Position numbers and translations under genes: made by a program. Under the pieces are notes generated by a model. The model was given only the letters and a program-made list of their open reading frames with translations. It did no database searches and was not told the origin of the DNA. Shown here piece by piece: positions 1 through 6,414 of a DNA stretch of 8,543 nucleotides. This DNA is from Alphaproteobacteria bacterium (GTDB lineage: Bacteria > Pseudomonadota > Alphaproteobacteria > Rhizobiales > Xanthobacteraceae). The stretch spans positions 1-8,543 of the forward strand of contig VAZQ01000129.1 of the NCBI GenBank assembly GCA_005883115.1, written 5' to 3'. Each line of letters begins with the position of its first letter. Position 1 is the first letter of the stretch.

Positions 1-1082
1 TCCTTTGACCATTTCTGTTCCGCCGAACAGCAGGCATGGTCGCTGACAATCCAGTCAATCTTGCGGTTCACCACGGCCTGCCATAGTGCCTCCACGTCCT
101 CCCGCGGACGGATCGGCGGATTGACCTTTGCCTGAACGGCGCATTCACAATCCGCATCCAGCAGTAGGTGGCCCACGGTCACTTCCCGCCGAAAGGCGAT
201 GTGCGGAAATACCTGTTGCATGGTCCACGCCGCATCGATTGCCTTGCGCGAACTCAGATGCAGGAGATTGATGTTCAGGCAATTGGTTTCGTTGGCCAAA
301 TAGGATGCTATCCAGATGGCGAGCCCCTCGGAGTGCGGAGGACGGGCCGCACTGTAGGCGTGCAGTCCCGTCAACTTGCCCTCGCGCTCGACGATTTTCG
401 TATAGGCGTTGAGAATTTCCGCAAGCTCGCAATGAAGACTGACACTGATATATGCTGCAAGTTCGGGACACTTTGTCATCAAGCGCTGAGCAGAGCGCAT
501 GATGAATTCGAAATGCGCGATGTCATAGGGCTCCTCGGGCCCAATCATCAGAAATTCGTTCTGATGGGTTGACCGGCCGTGCAGGCCATATCCACCGTAA
601 AACATGAATATCTTGAACGACGGGATACCGTGACCGAGAGCGAGATCTTCCATTTCCTCGATATGCCGGGCCTCAATCGGCGCCACGTGGTAACCATAGT
701 CGACCCAGAATCGGCCCTGGGATTGCTTGAATACTTCCGGCATGAAATCGCGATATGGACCGCCCCGGTTCAGATAATAGTGTCCCGTGCGTATGTAGTT
801 CAGGCTCGAAGTTACGCCGCCAATCGCTGCGGCCTTGCTCTCCGAAACTGCATCCTGGGCGAGCGGCGCATAAATGCCGATGTGCATATGAGCGTCGACG
901 CAGCCGGGAAACGCCAGTAAATTCTTGGCGTCGAAAACTTCCTTGGCTTGTTCAGCTTGGATATCGGGCGCAAGGCACGCGACCTTTCCATCCGTCACCG
1001 CGATATCGAGACGATCCACCGACAGCTTGTTGGGGCGCACCACTCGGGCGTTCTTGATCGCAAGGTCGAACGGCTTTTCCAT
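1..1082 (-). CDS. Cyclic amidohydrolase, hydantoinase/dihydroorotase type (3' end cut by window edge)
   Basis: The reading frame stays open from an ATG at 1082 to the left edge, giving 360 residues without a stop; the C-terminal part lies outside. The family hydrolyses cyclic amide bonds (hydantoins, dihydropyrimidines, dihydroorotate, allantoin) with a binuclear metal centre in the cytoplasm. All expected ligands are visible: the HxH pair in DAHMH (H65, H67), a lysine that would be carboxylated in SFKIFM (K157), H217 in SLHCE, H275 in LLHLSS and D348 in VSDHA. Y162 sits where hydantoinases carry the oxyanion tyrosine, and KVNPPIR (319-325) matches the NPPxR stretch of the family. About 20 residues after Y162 (GGYGLHGR onwards) look longer than in classical hydantoinases. 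Full members have about 450-490 residues, so roughly 100 are missing. The start follows the Bug gene by 16 bases, with a modest AGAAG ribosome site. Substrate is unknown; the family call is firm. Confidence 0.88.
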   Translation of the reverse strand, partial: MEKPFDLAIKNARVVRPNKLSVDRLDIAVTDGKVACLAPDIQAEQAKEVFDAKNLLAFPGCVDAHMHIGIYAPLAQDAVSESKAAAIGGVTSSLNYIRTGHYYLNRGGPYRDFMPEVFKQSQGRFWVDYGYHVAPIEARHIEEMEDLALGHGIPSFKIFMFYGGYGLHGRSTHQNEFLMIGPEEPYDIAHFEFIMRSAQRLMTKCPELAAYISVSLHCELAEILNAYTKIVEREGKLTGLHAYSAARPPHSEGLAIWIASYLANETNCLNINLLHLSSRKAIDAAWTMQQVFPHIAFRREVTVGHLLLDADCECAVQAKVNPPIRPREDVEALWQAVVNRKIDWIVSDHACCSAEQKWSK

Positions 1083-1098
1083 TCGCGGTCTTCTAGCC

Positions 1099-2148
1099 TT
1101 AGTTTGGCATCGCTCCTGACCATTTCACGACCGGTGCCCAGCGCTTGATATCTTCGCGCACGAACGCGGCAAACTCGGCCGACGTGCTGCCGATCGGCGA
1201 GGCCCCTTCATTTTCCAGTCGGTGCCGCAACGTCGGATCCTTGAGGGCTGCTACGATCACCGCGTTCAATTTGTCGGTGATCGCAGCAGGAAGTTTGGCC
1301 GGTGCGAAAACGCCAAACCAAGCCTTGGATTCGAAGCCAGGTACGATTTCTCCGATCGCCGCCAGATCGGGAAACGAGGGCTGCCTTTGCGCACTGGTAA
1401 CACCATAAGCGCGCAGCGTTCCGGCGCGAATATGTTCAGTGCCCGTCACCAAGCTGATGAACATCAGATCGACCTGTCCGCCCAGCAAACTTGTTAACGC
1501 CGGGGCCGTCCCCTTGTAAGGAACGTTGAGTAGGCGAATGCCAGTCATCATCTTGAATTGCTCACCTGCGAGATGCAGTGAGGATCCGAGCCCGCCAATT
1601 GCAATCGTCAGCGTGTCAGGCCGACTCTTGGCAAAGGCGATGAGTTCTTTAAGGTCTTTCGCTGGCAATGTGGGATGGCCGACCAGCAGACTTGGCACGG
1701 TCGCAACCATTGTGATCGGCGTGAAATCGGCCGCTGGATCGAATGGCAGCTTGGGATAGAGCGTCGCATTGATGGTGTGGCTGGTGAAACTCACAAGTAG
1801 CGTATGGCCGTCAGGCGTGGATTTGGCGACCGCATCGGCGGCCAGATTGCCGCCGGCACCTGGTCGATGGTCGACAATGACAGCCTGTCCCAGAGCGCGC
1901 GACATCGGCTCTGCAAGCGCGCGAGCAACCGTATCGGTCGTGCCGCCTGGCGACGCGCCAACCAGCAGCTTGATTGGCCGTGACGGATAGCCTTCTGCCT
2001 TAGGACGATGCGTCGCCACCAAGACCGATAAAAAGATGGTGCCGAGAACCACCAAGCTTCGTATGGACAGAAGGAGCATCCAAACTTTCCGGATTTTTAG
2101 AGTCCTCCCGACCAGCAATTTAGCGACAAGGATAGAGCGCAGCTTCAT
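1099..2148 (-). CDS. Bug/TctC-family periplasmic solute-binding protein
   Basis: This is an extracytoplasmic binding protein of the Bug family, the receptor part of tripartite tricarboxylate transporters, which bind carboxylates and related small acids in the periplasm. Family marks are the RPIKLLVGASPGGTTDTVAR block (57-76), PGAGGN (97-101 region), NVPYKG (208-213) and LGGQVDLMF (222-230). The ATG at 2148 forms an ATGA overlap with the lyase stop and has GAGAGG nine bases upstream, giving 349 residues with an unusually long basic leader before the hydrophobic signal segment (about 31-46). An internal ATG at 2079 (residue 24), preceded by GGAAAG at five bases, gives 326 residues and a more ordinary signal peptide; either start may be used. 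Mature protein likely begins near AEGYPSRPI. No TctA or TctB membrane gene is present, so it is an orphan receptor here. It ends in TAA at 1099. Confidence 0.9.
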   Translation of the reverse strand: MKLRSILVAKLLVGRTLKIRKVWMLLLSIRSLVVLGTIFLSVLVATHRPKAEGYPSRPIKLLVGASPGGTTDTVARALAEPMSRALGQAVIVDHRPGAGGNLAADAVAKSTPDGHTLLVSFTSHTINATLYPKLPFDPAADFTPITMVATVPSLLVGHPTLPAKDLKELIAFAKSRPDTLTIAIGGLGSSLHLAGEQFKMMTGIRLLNVPYKGTAPALTSLLGGQVDLMFISLVTGTEHIRAGTLRAYGVTSAQRQPSFPDLAAIGEIVPGFESKAWFGVFAPAKLPAAITDKLNAVIVAALKDPTLRHRLENEGASPIGSTSAEFAAFVREDIKRWAPVVKWSGAMPN

Positions 2149-3056
2149 CGACGCGTGCCTCTCTTGCCGGTCACGGGCAGCGCCGAAGATTCGTATCGTT
2201 TCCCGAGCGCGAGCATTTCCGGCGTCCCGATCAATTCATTGAGGCTGGTGAAGTCGAGCATACGGGAACGGAACGGCTCGGAGGTTCCATGCGCGGCGAG
2301 CGAGGCATAATATTCGTCCGCTGTGCGCGCCAGTGCCCGCACAATCCCACCGGGAAAGATCACGAGCGCGAAACCCATGCCTTCGAGTTCGCCAGCCGCT
2401 ATGGGCGGCGTCTTGCCCCCCTCGACCATGTTGGCCATGAGCGGCACACCGCCGAGTCGCGGCGGGATGCGTGCAAGCTCCGCGCGCGTCTGTGGCGCCT
2501 CGACGAATAGCACGTCGGCGCCCGCCTCGCGGTAGAGTTCAGCGCGTTCGATCGCACGCTCAAATCCTTCGACAGCGATCGCATCGGTGCGCGCGATCAC
2601 CAACGTCTCGCACGAGCGGCGCGCATCGACCGCAGCCTTGATCTTGCCAGCCATCTCGGCTGCCGGGACAAGGAGCTTGCCGTCGAGGTGACCACAACGC
2701 TTGGGAAAATCCTGGTCCTCAATTTGAATCGCGCTCGCCCCCGCGCGCTCAAACAGGCGCATGGTGCGGCCGACGTTGAGCGCGTTGCCGTAGCCGGTAT
2801 CCGCGTCGACGATCAGATCGGCGTCAACGCGATCGTGAATCATGGCGAGCGTCTCGAGCACCTCGCTCATGCTCACGAGCCCGAGGTCCGGTCGGCCGAG
2901 CCGCGTGTAGGAGATCGCTGCACCGGAGACGTAAAGCGTGGTGAAGCCGGTCTGCTCCGCGACCAACGCGGTGAATGCGTCGTAGATGCCGGGAGCGACG
3001 ACGATCGGCCTTCGCCCGAGGCGGATGCGCAAGGTTACCACGTCAGCTGTCGTCAT
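2145..3056 (-). CDS. Isocitrate lyase/PEP mutase superfamily C-C lyase (methylisocitrate lyase-like)
   Basis: A 303-residue TIM-barrel enzyme of the isocitrate lyase/PEP mutase superfamily, close in length to PrpB. Visible marks are PGIYDAFTA (22-30), the Mg-binding DADTGYGN (84-91), QIEDQ (111-115), the catalytic loop KRCGH (119-123) and ARTDA (155-159). The cysteine C121 in KRCGH is the general acid of the lyase branch; PEP mutases and phosphonopyruvate hydrolases lack it, so a retro-aldol C-C cleavage of a substituted malate or isocitrate is expected. NMVEGGKTP (209-217) differs from NITEFGATP of E. coli PrpB as I recall it, arguing against strict 2-methylisocitrate specificity; dimethylmalate lyase or oxaloacetate decarboxylase-like activity are alternatives. 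The start overlaps the livF stop as ATGA and has no convincing ribosome site, so translation probably depends on coupling. The stop overlaps the Bug start in the same way. Family certain; substrate unknown. Confidence 0.92.
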   Translation of the reverse strand: MTTADVVTLRIRLGRRPIVVAPGIYDAFTALVAEQTGFTTLYVSGAAISYTRLGRPDLGLVSMSEVLETLAMIHDRVDADLIVDADTGYGNALNVGRTMRLFERAGASAIQIEDQDFPKRCGHLDGKLLVPAAEMAGKIKAAVDARRSCETLVIARTDAIAVEGFERAIERAELYREAGADVLFVEAPQTRAELARIPPRLGGVPLMANMVEGGKTPPIAAGELEGMGFALVIFPGGIVRALARTADEYYASLAAHGTSEPFRSRMLDFTSLNELIGTPEMLALGKRYESSALPVTGKRGTRR

Positions 3057-3766
3057 AATCCGAGATAGGCCCGTTTGAGATCTGGATTGTCGCGGATGTC
3101 GGCCGATTTTCCATTTAGCACGAACACGCCCTGTTCGAGGATATAGGCGCGGCGCGCCACCTCAAGGCACTGCACCACGTTCTGCTCGACCAGCAGCAGC
3201 GCAATACCTTCCCTGTTGATGCGCCCCATCAGGGCAAACAGTTCCTCGACGAGCAGCGGCGAGAGGCCAAGCGACGGCTCGTCGAGAATGAGCAATTTAG
3301 GCTCGGCCATCAATCCGCGGCCGATCACCAACATCTGCTGCTCGCCGCCCGAAAGCGTGCCGGCACGCTGTGACCGCCGCTCGGCGAGCCTCGGAAAGAT
3401 TTCGAATACACGCTCGCGATTCCTATCTCGCCCGGCACGGCCTCGCCGGTAGCCGCCGAGATCGAGATTTTCGTTGGTAGTCAGATTTGGGAAGACACAG
3501 CGTCCCTCGGGAACATGGATCAATCCGCGCGCGACGATGGCCGCCGGGTTTTCACGCTCGATGGCGGCGCCAGCGAAGCGGATGGAGCCGTTCGTTGCGC
3601 GCAACACGCCGGAGATCGTGCGGTTGAGCGTCGACTTCCCTGCTCCGTTCGACCCAAGCACGGCCACGATCTCTTCTGCGGCGACCTCAAGCTCGATCCC
3701 GCGCAGTACTTCGATCGCGCCGTAGCCGGCGGTAAGCCCGCTGACCGAAAGCAGCACTTCAGACAT
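3053..3766 (-). CDS. livF: ABC transporter ATP-binding protein, LivF type
   Basis: One of the two cytoplasmic ATPases of a branched-chain amino acid/amide (HAAT) importer. Its 237 residues match the usual LivF length. Walker A is GSNGAGKS (38-45), VPEGRCVFPNLT (85-96) is the LivF-typical stretch, the signature is LSGGEQQ (138-144), Walker B with the catalytic glutamate is LLILDEP (158-164), and LLVEQN (191-196) replaces the switch histidine region as usual in LivF. The frame is open further upstream to an ATG at 3898, but that extension is arginine-rich, overlaps livG extensively and looks like nothing in the family; the start at 3766 has a perfect AGGAGG five bases upstream and is clearly right. 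It overlaps the livG stop by eight bases (ATGTCTGA) and the lyase start by four. The symbol gives the family; the transported compound is not known. Confidence 0.95.
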   Translation of the reverse strand: MSEVLLSVSGLTAGYGAIEVLRGIELEVAAEEIVAVLGSNGAGKSTLNRTISGVLRATNGSIRFAGAAIERENPAAIVARGLIHVPEGRCVFPNLTTNENLDLGGYRRGRAGRDRNRERVFEIFPRLAERRSQRAGTLSGGEQQMLVIGRGLMAEPKLLILDEPSLGLSPLLVEELFALMGRINREGIALLLVEQNVVQCLEVARRAYILEQGVFVLNGKSADIRDNPDLKRAYLGL

Positions 3767-4517
3767 GCGTGCCTCCTGCGGCCGCAAGCCGTGCCGCAGC
3801 GCCGTGGCCGAGATAAGCTTCGACCACGCGCGCATTTCCCACCACTTCCTGCGGGGCACCCTGCGTGATGATGCGGCCTTCCGCCAGCACGAAAACATGT
3901 TCAGCCAGGCTGATCACCGCCTGCATCACGTGCTCGATCATCACGATCGTGATGCCGCGCCCGGCAAGGTGACGGATGATCGGCATCATGGCTGCGACCT
4001 CGCCGGGGTTGAGGCCCGCCAGCACCTCGTCGAGCAACAAGAGCTCCGGGTTCGTAGCGACCGCACGCGCAAGTTCGAGCCGCTTGCGCGCTGCGACTGT
4101 GAGACTCGCCGCCGGTCGCTCGAGGACCTGGCCGAGCCCAACCTTGCTCGCAACGTCCGCGGCTGCGTCAAGCGCCTCGGCGCGCGAGCGTCGCGACAGA
4201 TGTGCGCCGATGGCAATATTTTCGTGCACGGTGAGGCCAGCGAACGGCTGCATGATCTGGAAAGTGCGCGCGATGCCTCGCCGTGCCAGAAGGTGCGGCG
4301 GCATGCCCGTAATGTCCGTTCCCCGGTGAAAAATACGGCCCTCGCTCGGGGCCAAAAAGCCGCTGATGATGGAGAACAGCGTGGTCTTGCCGGCGCCATT
4401 TGGGCCGATCAGTGCGGTGATCCGGCCGACTTCGACGGCGAGTGAAACGTGGTCGACGGCGAGCAGTCCGCCGCAGCGTTTGCATACGTGCTGGAGGCAA
4501 AGCAACGGCTCAGCCAT
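3759..4517 (-). CDS. livG: ABC transporter ATP-binding protein, LivG type
   Basis: The partner ATPase of the HAAT importer, 252 residues, the normal LivG length. Walker A is GPNGAGKT (38-45), the Q-loop glutamine is in ARTFQIM (Q87), Walker B with the catalytic glutamate is LLLLDEV (159-165) followed by LAGLNP, and the switch histidine is in MIEHVM (H196). The ABC signature is degenerate: LTVAARKRLE (139-148) stands where LSYGQQ or LSGGQ would be expected, although the following RKRLELARA context is intact. My recollection is that a subset of proteobacterial LivG proteins share an LTLAxRKRLE form, so this is probably a subfamily trait and not damage. The start overlaps the livM stop by eight bases (ATGGCTGA); no strong ribosome site is visible, which fits translational coupling. 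It presumably pairs with LivF to drive the LivH/LivM pore. Confidence 0.95.
   Translation of the reverse strand: MAEPLLCLQHVCKRCGGLLAVDHVSLAVEVGRITALIGPNGAGKTTLFSIISGFLAPSEGRIFHRGTDITGMPPHLLARRGIARTFQIMQPFAGLTVHENIAIGAHLSRRSRAEALDAAADVASKVGLGQVLERPAASLTVAARKRLELARAVATNPELLLLDEVLAGLNPGEVAAMMPIIRHLAGRGITIVMIEHVMQAVISLAEHVFVLAEGRIITQGAPQEVVGNARVVEAYLGHGAAARLAAAGGTHV
3772..3777 (-). promoter_or_regulatory. Ribosome binding site deciding the livF start
   Basis: A perfect AGGAGG on the minus strand lies five bases before the ATG at 3766, inside the end of livG. It settles the livF start against the longer open frame that begins at 3898. Confidence 0.85.
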
Positions 4518-5499
4518 GGGCGCGCTCTGGTGGCGATGACCTCAACCGCGCAAAGCGCAAGCGGAGGCTGGTCAGCAATCCCGCAATCCCTTGCGGCGCA
4601 AACGCCACGACGAGGATGAGGACACCACCGTAGACGACAAGATCGAGGCCGGGGGCGTCGCCGGTGACGAGCTTGGCGATTTCGCCGAGCGTCTTAACGA
4701 CCAACGCGCCGAGCAGCGGCCCGAACACGGTGCCAATGCCGCCGACGATGGGGGCGAGCAAGGCTGCGATCGAGATCCAGGGCCCGTACGCGATGCCGGA
4801 GTCGATGAACAGAAAATATTGCGCGTAAAAACCTCCGCCGGCGGCGGTAATGGCCGCGGAAATCGTCATCGCAGCGAGCTTGACCCGCGCGGTATCGACG
4901 CCAACCGCTCTTGCTGCGTCCTCGTTTTCGCGCACGGCGACGAGCCAGGCGCCGAACCGGCTCTGCTCGATCAGCCGCACGATGAGGAGCGACACGGCAA
5001 CGAGCGTGAGCACGATCCAATAGAACGGCACACGGCCCTGGAATTGAAACGCTTGCGGGCGCAGGTCGAGCGCAATCAAGATGCCGACACCGGCACCCGT
5101 CACGGGCGCGACGCTGGCGAGAATGCGCAGCACCTCGGCAAACGCAAGCGTGACAAGGGCGAAGTACGAGCCCCTCAATCCGGAACGGAAGGCAAGCGCA
5201 CCGATCGCGGCGCCGACCAGCGCACCGCCAGCGATCCCGAGCGTGAAGGCGATCCAGGCGTTGACGCCATAGCGCATTTGCAGGATGGCGGTGACATACG
5301 CGCCGGTGCCGAAGAAGGCGGCATGCCCGAAGGAATATTGCCCGCCATAGCCGGCGAGCACGTTCCAGCCCTGGCCGACCAGCGCGACCAGCAACGCTAC
5401 GACAAGAAAATTGAGCACAACGTTGGACGCGGTGAGCAACGGGACCGCCGCGAGCGCAGCAATGACGAGCACGATGTGCGCCAGCGAAGCTCCTTTCAT
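4510..5499 (-). CDS. livM: ABC transporter permease, LivM type
   Basis: A 329-residue inner-membrane permease of the branched-chain amino acid/amide class. Several hydrophobic segments are seen (about 7-22, 26-45, 82-104, 160-176, 242-265, 287-303). The family block GYGGQYSFGHAAFFGTGAY (50-68) is intact, and the cytoplasmic coupling loop reads VAVRENEDAARAVGVD (187-202), the LivM equivalent of the EAA loop that docks on the ATPase. APQGIAGL (301-308) is the LivM C-terminal mark. The frame continues upstream to 5895, but that part lies inside livH and is an arginine-rich out-of-frame translation; the ATG at 5499 has GGAGAA five bases upstream and makes an ATGA overlap with the livH stop, so it is chosen. 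Pairs with LivH to form the pore. Confidence 0.95.
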   Translation of the reverse strand: MKGASLAHIVLVIAALAAVPLLTASNVVLNFLVVALLVALVGQGWNVLAGYGGQYSFGHAAFFGTGAYVTAILQMRYGVNAWIAFTLGIAGGALVGAAIGALAFRSGLRGSYFALVTLAFAEVLRILASVAPVTGAGVGILIALDLRPQAFQFQGRVPFYWIVLTLVAVSLLIVRLIEQSRFGAWLVAVRENEDAARAVGVDTARVKLAAMTISAAITAAGGGFYAQYFLFIDSGIAYGPWISIAALLAPIVGGIGTVFGPLLGALVVKTLGEIAKLVTGDAPGLDLVVYGGVLILVVAFAPQGIAGLLTSLRLRFARLRSSPPERAHG

Positions 5500-6368
5500 G
5501 CCCGTTCTCCGAACAGACCGCTCGGGCGGAAGAGGAGCACCAGAATGAACATGACAAAAATGCCGATCTGCCCAAGCGATTCCCCGAGATAGAGGCCGCA
5601 GAGGCTCTCTACGACCCCGACGAACAGACCGGCAACGAGCGCACCCGTCACCGAGCCCATGCCGCCGAGCACGACGATGGTGAAGGCGACGAGGACGAAG
5701 GCGTTTCCGATATGCGGATTGACGTAATAGGTCGGAATTAGCAGGCAGGCGGCGATGGCAAGGCAGGCGGTGCCAAGCGCGAAGGTGACAGCATAGATGT
5801 GTGCCACGTCGATGCCGGAAAGCTGCGCGCCGAGCTTTTCCTTCGCGACCGCACGGATTGCCTTTCCGGTATCGGTCAAGCTCAGCACGAGCCACAAGAG
5901 AAGGGTGACGGCGAGCACGACACCGAAGCCGACCACACGGGGCAGCGCCAGAAAAGCAATCCCGAGGTCGACGATTCTGAAGGCGTAATCGAGGTTGATT
6001 GTGCGGGTATCGGCGCCAAACGCATAGAGCAGCATGTTTTCGATCACCACCGCGAGCCCGAGCGTCACCAAGAGAACATTGCGATCCTCTCCGTGCGCGG
6101 CAGGACCGATGACGAAGCGCTGCAAGCAGTAGCCCAGCACGAAGAACATCGGGGTGAGCACAACGGCCGCGAGATAGGGATCGAGCCCGAGGAGCCTGTG
6201 CGCGAAGAAAGCCGCAAACATTGCGGCGGTGAGCAACGCGCCATGCGCAAAATTGATGATGTGCAAGACGCCGTAGATTAGCGTCAGCCCGAGCGCTACC
6301 AATCCATAAACCGCGCCGGTCAGAAGCCCATTGAGGATGGCGGGAACGAGAATGGTCAGCGACAGCAT
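5496..6368 (-). CDS. livH: ABC transporter permease, LivH type
   Basis: A 290-residue inner-membrane permease, standard LivH length. The sequence is hydrophobic throughout, with segments at about 5-32, 46-60, 66-82, 97-117, 133-163, 190-212, 226-256 and 266-281. Diagnostic features are the N-terminal NGLLTGAVYGLVALGLTLIYG region (13 onward), INFAHG (38-43), the coupling loop GKAIRAVAKEKLGAQLSGID (168-187), GGMGSV (235-240) and the terminal FRPSGLFG (280-287). It begins 46 bases after the binding-protein stop, the largest gap inside the operon, and lacks an obvious ribosome site. The downstream livM gene overlaps it by four bases. Together with LivM it should form the translocation pore fed by the binding protein at 6415-7650. 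Confidence 0.95.
   Translation of the reverse strand: MLSLTILVPAILNGLLTGAVYGLVALGLTLIYGVLHIINFAHGALLTAAMFAAFFAHRLLGLDPYLAAVVLTPMFFVLGYCLQRFVIGPAAHGEDRNVLLVTLGLAVVIENMLLYAFGADTRTINLDYAFRIVDLGIAFLALPRVVGFGVVLAVTLLLWLVLSLTDTGKAIRAVAKEKLGAQLSGIDVAHIYAVTFALGTACLAIAACLLIPTYYVNPHIGNAFVLVAFTIVVLGGMGSVTGALVAGLFVGVVESLCGLYLGESLGQIGIFVMFILVLLFRPSGLFGERA
5505..5510 (-). promoter_or_regulatory. Ribosome binding site deciding the livM start
   Basis: GGAGAA on the minus strand lies five bases before the ATG at 5499, inside the 3' end of livH. It supports this start over the upstream frame that begins at 5895. Confidence 0.75.
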
Positions 6369-6395
6369 ATAGCGACCGAAAGGCCGACAGCGCGC

Positions 6396-6411
6396 GCCGC
6401 CATCTCGCGGC
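6396..6411 (-). other. Small intercistronic hairpin between binding protein and livH
   Basis: GCCGC and GCGGC are separated by six bases, giving a five-base-pair GC stem in the transcript just beyond the binding-protein stop. There is no following U-run, so it is not a classical terminator. Such hairpins often protect the upstream binding-protein message from 3' decay; that role is inferred, and so short a stem could be chance in GC-rich DNA. Confidence 0.25.
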
Positions 6412-6414
6412 CGC

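Noticed and set aside
168..920. Short open frames on the plus strand near the left edge
   Set aside because: They lie opposite the partial amidohydrolase, whose frame holds every metal ligand of the family. They only look prominent because the real gene has no stop inside the window.
3767..3898. N-terminal extension of livF into livG
   Set aside because: Unlike any LivF N-terminus; the start at 3766 has a perfect AGGAGG.
3765..4445. Open frame of 226 codons on the plus strand, opposite livG
   Set aside because: Antisense to a gene with intact Walker motifs; low-complexity H/R/D-rich product with no family resemblance.
4591..5592. Long open frame of 333 codons on the plus strand, opposite livM
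   Set aside because: Its translation is rich in D, E, R and G with no recognisable domain, and it mirrors a clear membrane permease. It is a typical antisense shadow in GC-rich DNA.
5500..5895. N-terminal extension of livM into livH
   Set aside because: The extension is an arginine-rich out-of-frame reading of livH; the start at 5499 has a good ribosome site and gives normal family length.
6369..6414. Rho-independent terminator between the binding protein and livH
   Set aside because: The only stem found is five base pairs and has no U-run, so termination is not supported.
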